In this document: piece by piece, positions 1-5,900 of the stretch
How positions within the stretch are numbered: position 1 is the first letter of the stretch
Layout: each line of letters opens with the position of its first letter
Source: Gammaproteobacteria bacterium
GTDB lineage: Bacteria > Pseudomonadota > Gammaproteobacteria > SZUA-229
Assembly (NCBI GenBank): GCA_030641945.1
Contig: DAOWLL010000075.1
Coordinates: 1-7,255, forward strand
Length of the DNA stretch: 7,255 bases
Direction: 5' to 3'
Notes under the pieces: generated by a model
What the model was told of the DNA's origin: nothing
The model's input: only the letters and a program-made list of their open reading frames with translations
The model's database searches: none
Made by a program: the position numbers and the translations under genes

Positions 1-2
1 AG

Positions 3-185
3 AACACACCAAGGAAAAAGACCGCCAATGCGGTTCCGAAGAAGGCTGAGAAGGCCGAACCGTCCGTAACGATACTGCAGACGGCCAAATGCGAGAGCCT
101 CAGCGGAAAGTCGACTTTGACGTACAACGTCGGCGTGGACGATGAAAATAGGCGTAGAAAAGGTGCCGGAGGGATTATTTTTTGA
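3..185 (+). CDS. 3' end of an unrecognised protein, probably truncated by a transposable element
   Basis: An open frame enters from the left edge (first full codon at 3) and stops at TGA 183-185, giving 60 residues. It begins with a Lys/Ala/Pro-rich stretch of linker or basic-tail type (about residues 1-20). A more ordered-looking segment follows, with motifs SVTILQTAKCESLSGK and LTYNVGVDDEN. The last nine codons before the stop are read from the left inverted repeat of the adjacent transposase element, which begins at 156, so the natural C-terminus has probably been replaced by RKGAGGIIF. I do not recognise the family and assign no function. The frame is supported by being the only one open across the first 185 bases and by protein-like composition. 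The 5' end lies outside the window. Confidence 0.55.
   Translation, partial: NTPRKKTANAVPKKAEKAEPSVTILQTAKCESLSGKSTLTYNVGVDDENRRRKGAGGIIF
156..180 (+). repeat. Left inverted repeat of the transposase element
   Basis: A 25-bp sequence that is perfectly complementary to 942-966. It is translated as the last codons of the truncated upstream frame and ends just before the transposase promoter. GTAG occurs at 154-157 on its outer edge, but this is not conserved at the right end, so it is probably coincidental. Confidence 0.9.
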
Positions 186-210
186 CCAATCCCAGAATTG
201 CCAATACAAT
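182..210 (+). promoter_or_regulatory. Sigma70-like promoter for the transposase
   Basis: TTGACC (182-187) is separated by exactly 17 bp from TACAAT (205-210). Each hexamer matches the consensus at 5 of 6 positions. The predicted start, near 217, leaves a leader of about 28 nt before the transposase ATG. The site lies just inside the left inverted repeat, so the element would carry its own promoter. It is predicted from sequence only. Confidence 0.6.
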
Positions 211-244
211 CGATTAACCAATTCAACATGGCAATGGAGTTGCT

Positions 245-940
245 ATGCCTCGACGCACAAGGATGTATCTACCCGGACAGCCCTATCATATTGTTCAACG
301 TGGTAACAACCGCGAAGCCTGTTTCGTCGAACCGGAAAATTATCAGTATTATCTTGAGCTCTGGAAAGAAAACGCCAGGCGTTATGACGTTGCCGTGCAT
401 GCCTACTGCCTGATGACCAATCATATTCATTTTCTGGTCACCCCTGAGCAGACAGATTCTATTTCCCGGGCGACAAGCGTGGTCGGCAGTCGATACGCGT
501 GGTATTTCAACAAAACGTATAAACGAACCGGTACAGTATGGGAAGGCAGGCATAAATCCAGCCTGGTACAAAGCAATCGCTATTTCCTGACCTGTTGCCG
601 TTACATTGAGATGAATCCCGTTGTGGCCGGCATGGTAGGTAAACCTGACGAGTACCGTTGGTCGAGCTATAGGGTCAATGCCTGGGGCGCAAAAAGCGAA
701 CTGACACAACACGATGAATATCTTGGCCTGGGTGACAGACCCGAGAAACGCTGCCATGCTTATCGGGAACTGTTCATGTATGCGATACTCGACGAAGATG
801 TCCATCTCATTGAGCGCGCCAGCCACTATTGCCATCCGGTTGGGGATGACAGGTTCAAACATCAGATTGAGAAGCGCTACGGAATCAAGTTAGGACAGGC
901 TGCCAGAGGGAGGCCGCTAAAGTGGGATGAAGGTGGTTAA
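245..940 (+). CDS. REP-associated-type tyrosine transposase (Y1/HUH, IS200-like domain)
   Basis: A 231-aa single-domain transposase of the Y1_Tnp superfamily, which cuts and joins single-stranded DNA through a 5'-phosphotyrosine intermediate. Family hallmarks are visible in order: the N-terminal PGQPYHIVQRGNNR block (10-23), the metal-binding His-x-His in LMTNHIHFLV (H60, H62), the VWEGRHKSSLV segment (98-108) and CRYIEMNPVVAGM (118-130), where Tyr120 is the likely nucleophile. DEYRWSSY (135-142) and a C-terminal RGRPLK tail typical of RAYTs follow. ATG 245 is chosen because GGAG (236-239) precedes it by 5 nt and the family's conserved N-terminus starts there. The gene looks intact, with no frameshift or stop. 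It lies inside perfect inverted repeats and converges on the rhodanese gene. Confidence 0.93.
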   Translation: MPRRTRMYLPGQPYHIVQRGNNREACFVEPENYQYYLELWKENARRYDVAVHAYCLMTNHIHFLVTPEQTDSISRATSVVGSRYAWYFNKTYKRTGTVWEGRHKSSLVQSNRYFLTCCRYIEMNPVVAGMVGKPDEYRWSSYRVNAWGAKSELTQHDEYLGLGDRPEKRCHAYRELFMYAILDEDVHLIERASHYCHPVGDDRFKHQIEKRYGIKLGQAARGRPLKWDEGG

Positions 941-941
941 T

Positions 942-966
942 AAATAATCCCTCCGGCACCTTTTCT
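942..966 (-). repeat. Right inverted repeat of the transposase element
   Basis: Exact reverse complement of 156-180, starting one base after the transposase stop codon. It overlaps the first copy of the 26-bp tandem repeat. Confidence 0.9.
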
Positions 967-998
967 CAATCCATCCCTCCGGCACCTTTTCTCAATCC
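947..998. repeat. Tandem duplication of a 26-bp element-end repeat
   Basis: Two identical 26-bp units abut with no spacer (947-972 and 973-998); each contains CCCTCCGGCACCTTTT followed by CTCAATCC. The inner unit includes most of the right inverted repeat of the transposase element. The outer unit overlaps the last codons and stop codon of the rhodanese gene at 992-994. The duplication could come from slippage, or from a second end-only insertion beside an existing copy. Confidence 0.92.
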
Positions 999-1813
999 AC
1001 CCGGACGAATCCGGACAGCTTCAGACCGTGCTGTTCGAGACGGTAGCGAAAAATCCGTGTCGAAAAGCAACTGACTTTTGAATTACATAACGCAATGACC
1101 GGCTCGGTTCCCAGTGAAGCGATGAACGCATTGATCTGGGCATCGGACATCAGCAGAATCGGTGCGTGAATGATGGTCTTGCCTTTCACAGTGCGTACCG
1201 GCGGTTTGTATGGCAGTGACAGTTCGATCAGGGTGCTTGCTGTGACATCGTCCCATTTCAGCACTGGCGTCCTTTCATATTCCCTGCCGCCGGGCAGGAT
1301 ATCGGTCGAGCCTTCCCAGTACGTCCGGTATTCATCATTTTCCTGGATCTGCCGGAATCCCCGATCCATCACGTAATTCGTCCCGCCGAATTCACTTTCT
1401 ATCATCGATGCGGCAAGCGTGGAGCGGTCGCCGTCGTGACAATAGAACACGCGTTTTTTATCACCGGATTGCTGTATCATGTTGCGACGCGCCAGCTCGT
1501 TGTTCAGCAGTTCTCCCAGCCGGTAGTTCAATGATCCTTTTAACCTGCCCTGGGAATACTCTTCAGGCTCGCGCACATCGATGATGACAAAGTTCTTCCA
1601 GTCCGCGACGATATCAGACATCAGGATGTTGTGAACCGGTTGCCGGGAGTTCGCCAGGCGGGAAAACTCGCTGCTTTTCTGCTGCTCGCTTTCGACCATC
1701 TGCAGGGTATCTTTCACTTCGGTATAAAAAAACACGCCACCGATCACAGCTAACAGCAAAAACGCTGTACTGATGATCAGGGTTTTCCTGTTTGTTGTCA
1801 TATCTGTATTCAT
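992..1813 (-). CDS. Membrane-anchored tandem rhodanese-domain protein
   Basis: A 273-aa protein with one N-terminal transmembrane helix (about 11-30), a short charged helical stretch (33-50), and a rhodanese (sulfurtransferase-fold) domain at about 60-165. The latter has DVREPEEY (79-86) and an active-site loop Y-CHDGDRS with Cys125, matching the family CxxGxRS pattern. A second, poorly conserved rhodanese-like half follows (about 183-273), whose expected active-site position reads LCNSKVSC (Cys243, Cys249). The soluble part is probably periplasmic. The ATG overlaps the stop of the upstream gene as ATGA, so coupled translation is likely and this start is preferred over Met5. The C-terminus ends abruptly at VRVD, where a rhodanese fold normally continues for some residues, and the TGA lies inside a mobile repeat. 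The sulfur donor and acceptor are unknown. Confidence 0.85.
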   Translation of the reverse strand: MNTDMTTNRKTLIISTAFLLLAVIGGVFFYTEVKDTLQMVESEQQKSSEFSRLANSRQPVHNILMSDIVADWKNFVIIDVREPEEYSQGRLKGSLNYRLGELLNNELARRNMIQQSGDKKRVFYCHDGDRSTLAASMIESEFGGTNYVMDRGFRQIQENDEYRTYWEGSTDILPGGREYERTPVLKWDDVTASTLIELSLPYKPPVRTVKGKTIIHAPILLMSDAQINAFIASLGTEPVIALCNSKVSCFSTRIFRYRLEQHGLKLSGFVRVD

Positions 1814-3159
1814 GGCCTGTATTCATCGATTGAAGTCTGGATTTTCAGGGGGACCTGGTATTCCCTGGCCAGGATCGCGACGTGTGCACTCAGCGCACCA
1901 TGCTCGCAGATGATTCCCCTGATGTTCTTTACCGATCGCCCGATCTCGGGATACAGTTGCCTGGTGACGACGATCACGCCTGGAGGGATCGCCTGCTGCC
2001 GGTTTTCCAATATGAAATATGGGCCGGCATCGAAATCACCGGGAACCACGACGATGCCCTGCGAATCCCTGTGTTCCAGTGTTATCCAGCAACATGTTTT
2101 TTTATCGAGATGAATCGTATCGGACAGGACGGTATCGTACCGAAAGTCGGGGCTGATCCTGCCTTTTGTCATACGCTGCTCCAGTTCAACCCTGATTGCC
2201 TCCCTGTCATTGAACACATCCTGCTTGCCGTTCAAGTCATAGGCAAGTGACAGCAGGACACTATTGTGCATTAATTCATTAAGTGAGCAATCCTTGAGCA
2301 TCCGTTCGCGGATAGTGGCAAGCAGCGCGGGTAGTTTGAATGCAAGCCGGATGGTCCCCCATGCTCCCGGGATCAGCTGTTCTTCCAACGGGCCGGCCAT
2401 GAAAAACTGGTCCGAGATCCGGATAAAAGCCGGGTCGGGTATGACGAGCTTTCTCCTGAAGTGCTCGCTGTAAACCTTCGATACGGCGTCCAGGTACAAG
2501 CCAGGAAGCATCTCGCTGTATTCGTCTCGCTCGGACAACATGCGGCAGACGTCATTTTCATGCCAGCATTCCGTTTCGTGCTCCTGCAGCCCCATCTTCA
2601 GCTTGACGTACGACGCATCGAACGCGATATCGCGCGTAATCGGCCTCACCTGCACGAAGCGGGGATCATCAAGATTCACGAACTCCACGTCACAGGGGCC
2701 GAAGTGCCGGTAGATCATCAACAGCCCCTGATGCAATTTCCGGTAACGCTCGAGCTCAGCGGGCAGCAGCGCGGTAAACGGGCTGACCTGCCCGGAGGTA
2801 ACACCTTCGAATATCGCTGAATACTCGATCAGGATGGATTCTTCAGAAAAACAGAACGCCACACCCCAGTGACTTGCATCGACATATTGCTGGATGATGA
2901 TTTCATCGACGGTGTCATCACGCCACAACTGCTCGATACAACCGGCCACCTTGCCAGGCGACACCGGGCCCAGGGTGAGCGACTGGCCGGCATGGGAGAA
3001 ATCGGCCTGGTCCTCTGCAGCAGATGAACTCCTGACCATGCACTGACATGAGGTATATCCGGCCGGGTCGAACTTGTCGTTACGCGTGATCACGGTAAAC
3101 GCCGGGACGCTGACAATCTCGCTTAACTGTTGCAACCGCGATGCCTTGGTTTCAGACAT
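1810..3159 (-). CDS. PEP-synthase/PPDK-like phosphotransferase lacking the PEP-binding barrel
   Basis: A 449-aa protein with two recognisable modules. The N-terminal ATP-grasp domain of the PPDK/PEP-synthase type (about 1-180) shows a degenerate Lys5-containing lead-in, VRSSSAAED (42-50) with SHAG (55-58), and the closing DVEF...VQVRPITR block (157-176). After an uncharacterised, largely helical middle (about 180-365) comes a C-terminal phosphohistidine swivel domain, with EHGALSAHVAILARE (419-433) and predicted phospho-acceptor His426. The C-terminal PEP/pyruvate TIM barrel of true PEP synthase is absent. The layout recalls rifampicin phosphotransferase (ATP, substrate and His domains), so the middle region may bind an unknown acceptor. 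The frame is open upstream to a TTG at 3186. I chose ATG 3159 because it is the first ATG, opens directly on the domain, and overlaps the preceding gene by 8 bp. Confidence 0.8.
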   Translation of the reverse strand: MSETKASRLQQLSEIVSVPAFTVITRNDKFDPAGYTSCQCMVRSSSAAEDQADFSHAGQSLTLGPVSPGKVAGCIEQLWRDDTVDEIIIQQYVDASHWGVAFCFSEESILIEYSAIFEGVTSGQVSPFTALLPAELERYRKLHQGLLMIYRHFGPCDVEFVNLDDPRFVQVRPITRDIAFDASYVKLKMGLQEHETECWHENDVCRMLSERDEYSEMLPGLYLDAVSKVYSEHFRRKLVIPDPAFIRISDQFFMAGPLEEQLIPGAWGTIRLAFKLPALLATIRERMLKDCSLNELMHNSVLLSLAYDLNGKQDVFNDREAIRVELEQRMTKGRISPDFRYDTVLSDTIHLDKKTCCWITLEHRDSQGIVVVPGDFDAGPYFILENRQQAIPPGVIVVTRQLYPEIGRSVKNIRGIICEHGALSAHVAILAREYQVPLKIQTSIDEYRP

Positions 3160-3400
3160 GCCGCACAAATACCATCGCCAGTGCAAAGATGATGAACAGA
3201 ACGATGCCGGTCCCGAGGTACAGTTTCCTGTGTTTTTTGATATACGACAACAGTAAAAAGAAAACCGAGCTGAAGAGCAGTACGCCCTTCGCGATCAGCA
3301 CACCCAGTACAGGCAATAACGGCAGCAGGGATGGAACAGCGTATGCAGGGCAGGCAACGAGTAGAAACCCTATGGCGGCGGTGAACTGGATATATCTCAT
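3152..3400 (-). CDS. Small membrane protein with an N-terminal signal sequence
   Basis: An 82-aa hydrophobic protein of unknown family. It starts with a signal-like segment: Arg2, a hydrophobic core (4-16), then either a signal peptidase I site after PAYA (21) or a lipobox-like LVAC (14-17). A long hydrophobic stretch follows (about 25-52), then a basic KKHRK loop (55-59) and a final transmembrane helix (about 60-78). The ATG at 3400 is preferred over an in-frame ATG at 3415 because it forms an ATGA overlap with the cptA stop, as at other junctions here. Its 3' end overlaps the phosphotransferase gene by 8 bp. Its position suggests a membrane partner of the operon, but I cannot assign a function. 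Confidence 0.7.
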   Translation of the reverse strand: MRYIQFTAAIGFLLVACPAYAVPSLLPLLPVLGVLIAKGVLLFSSVFFLLLSYIKKHRKLYLGTGIVLFIIFALAMVFVRHV

Positions 3401-5262
3401 GGATGAAGCATCCATTGATCGAGAACAGGTACCGTCCCGGTGACAGTTCCGTACCCCGGCCCGTATGCGGGCGTGGGGGGTTGAAGTACTTCTGGTACCG
3501 GCAACGTGGTCGCAGCTGCCGGGAAGAACTTCTGGCGTACATCGACCAGAGCATCCGGCTTCGCCGGGTTGCCGATCAGGACCGGGCCGGGCGTATACCG
3601 CCGGCTGATGATGCTCTTACCTGGATCGAACTCGCTGAAACGTACCCCCGCCAGGTCCATCCAGGTATGGAGAAAATCCGACAGGCTGTACATGCGGTGC
3701 GTCATATCATACGAGACATCAATGCGGTTGTTACGTTTCCAGCTCTCGCTTCGCCAGACCAGGAAAGGTACGCTGTACATCGCGGGTGTCGGTGCAGCTT
3801 CGTCACGGCCCGCGAACAGGTGATGGGGGTAGTCGTAAACTTCTTCGCCGTGGTCGGCGAAATAAACCAGGTAACCGTTCTGACCGCTTTTATTCATCTG
3901 TTCGATCAGCGAGGCGATGACGAAATCGTTATACACGATCGAGTTGTCAAATTCGTTATATTCCCTGCGGTGACGTTTTTTCCTCACCCATGGCGGCAGG
4001 TCTTCATTGTCGTTAAAAATTTTGAACGTATCCGGGTACCGGTAGCGGTAGGCACGATGGGTGCCGATCAGGTGGACCAGGATAAATTTTTTCGATTCGG
4101 GTCTGTTCAGGATGTCTTCGAACGGGCTGAATACCACTTCATCATATTGTGCGGAATTCTGTGATCGGTTGTTGTTCAGGTAGACCTGCTCATCGGCCTG
4201 TTTTGAAAATGTCGTCAGCAGGGTGTTGCGTTGAGTCTGTGTCTGCTGGTTCGTGATCCAGTAGGTCCTGTATCCTGCCTGTTTCATCACATCGACCAGT
4301 GTCGGCTTTTCCAGGTGCAGTTTCGGCTGCAACTGGTCCGCAAACGACAGTGCCTGCTCCAGCGATTCAACGGTGTAAGGGCGTGATGCGTAGACCTGGT
4401 CGAACACTAGCAATTCATCTGATAATGCCGCCAGTCTCGGTGTGGTATCACGGTAATAACCGTAGATGCCCATGCGCCTGCTGTTGGTGGATTCGCCGAT
4501 GACCAGAACCAGTGTGTTCGGCGTATCAGCGTTACTGTCTACCAGGCCTTCCAGCGGCGGTTTGTCGGACGCCAGCAACCGGTTTTCAGCATTCGACAGC
4601 GCTTGCCTGTATTTGACATAGCCCATGACCAGATGCCAGGGCGCAGCCGGTTCCATGCTGTTAACCTGCTCGCGGATACCATCCGCCAGTGAATCATTGT
4701 TGATAATCACGCGGGCCTGCATGGGCCAGCTTACTGCCAGGCATAATGTGAATGTCAGCAGCAGGCGGGTCACCGGCGTTCCTCCGACTGGCTGCAGCCG
4801 TCGCCAGATCAACCAGGGAATCAGTGTGTAGATAGCAAGTGTCGGGAGCATCCACCAGGCAAAGTAGGAATGGAGGAATTCACTGGATTCCGCCCAGTTG
4901 GATTCGAAGATAATGAATATCACGCTCTGGGAAAAATCCTGGTGATACAGTGCCAGGTAGCCCATCGAGAACAGCGAGCTGGTCCATAGAACAACACCGG
5001 CGATGCCCGCGATGAGTTTGCCGCGGGCCGGGAACAGCATGACCGGTACTAGCCATAACAGGCTCATGACCAGGGCTTGCGTTATCCCGAAGAAACCCGC
5101 GATGCCGCTGGAATAGATGATTGTCTGGTGGACACCGGAAAAATAGAAGAAAAACAGGAACCAGGCAAGGAAACGTGTCAGGGAAAATCTGTCTTGCCTG
5201 GTGCCTTTGGGTCGGAAATCAGGTTCAGAAAGATGCACTTGAGTGAGTGGTACAGGCGGCAT
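3397..5262 (-). CDS. cptA: Lipopolysaccharide phosphoethanolamine transferase (CptA family)
   Basis: A 621-aa inner-membrane enzyme that transfers phosphoethanolamine from phosphatidylethanolamine, in E. coli CptA to heptose I of the LPS core, on the periplasmic side. The N-terminal half has about five transmembrane helices (about 30-50, 62-78, 82-104, 136-154, 166-180). The C-terminal sulfatase-like domain shows LVLVIGEST (251-259, metal ligand Glu257), SRPYT (293-297, Thr297 the likely nucleophile), TYWITNQQTQTQRNT (333-347), HLIGTH (397-402) and FADHGEE (468-474, metal ligands Asp470 and His471). IGNPAKPDALVD (563-574) matches the usual CptA end, but a Pro/Gly-rich tail of about 45 residues follows. 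No clear Shine-Dalgarno site precedes ATG 5262; it is the only upstream ATG compatible with the full membrane domain. It is the first gene of the operon. The family call is firm; the acceptor sugar is inferred. Confidence 0.93.
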   Translation of the reverse strand: MPPVPLTQVHLSEPDFRPKGTRQDRFSLTRFLAWFLFFFYFSGVHQTIIYSSGIAGFFGITQALVMSLLWLVPVMLFPARGKLIAGIAGVVLWTSSLFSMGYLALYHQDFSQSVIFIIFESNWAESSEFLHSYFAWWMLPTLAIYTLIPWLIWRRLQPVGGTPVTRLLLTFTLCLAVSWPMQARVIINNDSLADGIREQVNSMEPAAPWHLVMGYVKYRQALSNAENRLLASDKPPLEGLVDSNADTPNTLVLVIGESTNSRRMGIYGYYRDTTPRLAALSDELLVFDQVYASRPYTVESLEQALSFADQLQPKLHLEKPTLVDVMKQAGYRTYWITNQQTQTQRNTLLTTFSKQADEQVYLNNNRSQNSAQYDEVVFSPFEDILNRPESKKFILVHLIGTHRAYRYRYPDTFKIFNDNEDLPPWVRKKRHRREYNEFDNSIVYNDFVIASLIEQMNKSGQNGYLVYFADHGEEVYDYPHHLFAGRDEAAPTPAMYSVPFLVWRSESWKRNNRIDVSYDMTHRMYSLSDFLHTWMDLAGVRFSEFDPGKSIISRRYTPGPVLIGNPAKPDALVDVRQKFFPAAATTLPVPEVLQPPTPAYGPGYGTVTGTVPVLDQWMLHP

Positions 5263-5291
5263 AGACGCTGTTATTGTCTAAATCATTCGGT

Positions 5292-5342
5292 AGCATACCA
5301 AATAAGTGGGATTATATGTAATATTCTGGACTTCCTTGGCAA
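5292..5342 (-). promoter_or_regulatory. Candidate promoter region for the cptA operon
   Basis: On the minus strand a perfect TATAAT occurs at 5316-5311. The nearest good -35 match, TTGCCA (5342-5337), is 20 bp away, which is longer than usual. An alternative is an extended -10, TGGTATGCT (5300-5292), with only a weak -35. Either would start transcription within about 50 nt of the cptA ATG. The region is AT-rich and is the only upstream non-coding sequence for the operon. Confidence 0.35.
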
Positions 5343-5420
5343 GCTGCTGACGATGATTAAATTAACGATTAAATGTGAGGCGTTAAAGGGGTCGTAGCCA
5401 ATGCCAGTAAGTTAGTGCTT

Positions 5421-5453
5421 CGCCGGCAACGGCAAAGCCTTATGCCGGCCTAC
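5421..5453 (-). repeat. REP sequence, GTAG class (left half of inverted pair)
   Basis: Read on the minus strand it starts with GTAG (5453-5450), followed by a GC-rich hairpin of 7-bp arms GCCGGCA (5422-5428) and TGCCGGC (5443-5449). This layout resembles enterobacterial REPs. It pairs with 5473-5504 through an 11-bp arm (5421-5431 / 5494-5504) and a 15-bp arm (5439-5453 / 5473-5487). Confidence 0.65.
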
Positions 5454-5472
5454 GGTGAGGGCTGATTTCCCT

Positions 5473-5504
5473 GTAGGCCGGCATAAGCGATAGCGTTGCC
5501 GGCG
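5473..5504 (+). repeat. REP sequence, GTAG class (right half of inverted pair)
   Basis: It begins with GTAG (5473-5476), followed by a GCCGGCATAAG core and a closing TTGCCGGC. With the oppositely oriented copy at 5421-5453 and a 19-nt spacer it forms a REPIN/BIME-like doublet. Such doublets are normally spread by RAYT transposases. Confidence 0.65.
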
Positions 5505-5604
5505 ATACGCTCATTAGCGATTACCTTAACTTACTGGCATTGGGGTCGTAGCGATTAAATAATGTGTGCGATTCATAGACATCCTTTCAATATCATAGGG
5601 TGTT

Positions 5605-5877
5605 ATGAACAGAGAAATACAGCAACGACTAATCCGGGTAAAACTCTACGAATAAACAAATGATGCAGGTTTAGTTTGTCGTAGATGCGGTATATCCAGG
5701 CCAACTCTCCGTAAATGGTGCAAGTGATATTCTGATAATGGTTTGGATGGACTAATTTCCCTAAGCCGCCGTCCACACCATTCACCAGTAACCAAAATTA
5801 CTGATGATATTGAGTCAATAATTCTTGATTACGATCGTCTCGAAATCCAGGTGCAAGACATATACAAAGCGAATTAA
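5605..5877 (+). pseudogene. Decayed N-terminal fragment of an IS481-like transposase
   Basis: One frame reads from ATG 5605 to TAA 5875-5877, interrupted by in-frame stops TAA (5653-5655) and TGA (5725-5727). These fall where homologues would carry Glu (GAA to TAA) and Arg (CGA to TGA), so single substitutions explain both. The residues give MNREIQQRLIRVKLYE, then the helix-turn-helix block CRRCGISRPTLRKWCK, then NGLDGLISLSRRPHHSP, followed by KITDDIESIILD. This is the typical DNA-binding N-terminus of IS481-type, integrase-core transposases. The DDE catalytic core is absent, and the last 15 or so residues no longer look like the family. It converges with the acyl carrier gene, 23 bp away. 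Flanking sequence 5563-5604 may retain the IS left end. Being broken, it is not expected to be active. Confidence 0.75.
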
Positions 5878-5900
5878 AGCGCCTGGAAAACATGTCATTG

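Larger units (their letters stand above)
156..966 (+). mobile_element. Y1 transposase element bounded by 25-bp perfect inverted repeats
   Basis: The sequence at 156-180 is the exact reverse complement of 942-966 (25 of 25), and one intact Y1 transposase gene lies between them. The core of the repeat, in the right-end orientation, is CCCTCCGGCACCTTTT. Outside the right repeat the unit is duplicated once more in tandem (973-998). No target-site duplication is visible, which fits HUH-type single-strand transposition. The insertion appears to lie in the 3' end of the gene at 3-185. Repeats bracketing a RAYT-like gene in inverted orientation are typical of RAYT loci, but these ends are not an obvious GTAG-hairpin REP. 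Confidence 0.75.
5398..5543. mobile_element. 146-bp MITE-like palindromic element
   Basis: The ends are perfect 17-bp terminal inverted repeats, CCAATGCCAGTAAGTTA at 5398-5414 and its complement at 5527-5543. GGTCGTAG flanks it directly at 5390-5397 and 5544-5551. If the outermost base is counted as target, the duplication is GGGTCGTAGC (10 bp). This is the signature of a non-autonomous DNA transposon; no ORF is inside. From memory the ends resemble those of IS4 (TAATGCC...AGTTAAG), whose family makes target duplications of roughly this size, but the assignment is tentative. The interior holds two REP sequences in opposite orientation, so the whole element can fold into one nested hairpin. 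Confidence 0.7.

Noticed and set aside
154..157. GTAG tetranucleotide beside the left inverted repeat, linking the transposase to the REP pair at 5.4 kb
   Set aside because: The right end lacks GTAG and the element ends share no core with the REPs, so this transposase is probably not the mobiliser of that REP pair.
269..862. Minus-strand frame opposite the transposase
   Set aside because: It is antisense to an intact transposase with all family motifs; no independent evidence of coding.
947..998. Tandem repeat as a CRISPR fragment
   Set aside because: The units abut with no spacers and match a transposase-element end.
3160..3186. Upstream TTG start (nine extra codons) for the PPDK-like gene
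   Set aside because: The start would be a non-ATG codon deep inside the small membrane protein gene with no Shine-Dalgarno site; ATG 3159 gives the short overlap seen at other junctions.
3403..4164. Long plus-strand frame inside cptA
   Set aside because: It is a shadow of the strongly conserved CptA sequence on the other strand; its translation resembles no family.
5361..5570. Recurrent GATTAAA motifs around the MITE, as an operator or iteron
   Set aside because: Copies are short, AT-rich and irregularly spaced; one repeat is partly explained by sequence beside the target duplication.
5603..5785. 60-codon minus-strand frame across the IS fragment
   Set aside because: It is antisense to the recognisable transposase helix-turn-helix sequence and has no protein-like features of its own.
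5846..5887. Near-palindrome TCCAGGTGC / GCGCCTGGA downstream of the acyl carrier gene, as a terminator
   Set aside because: The 9-bp arms contain a mismatch, the loop is 24 nt, and no run of T follows in the minus direction, so a rho-independent terminator is not supported.
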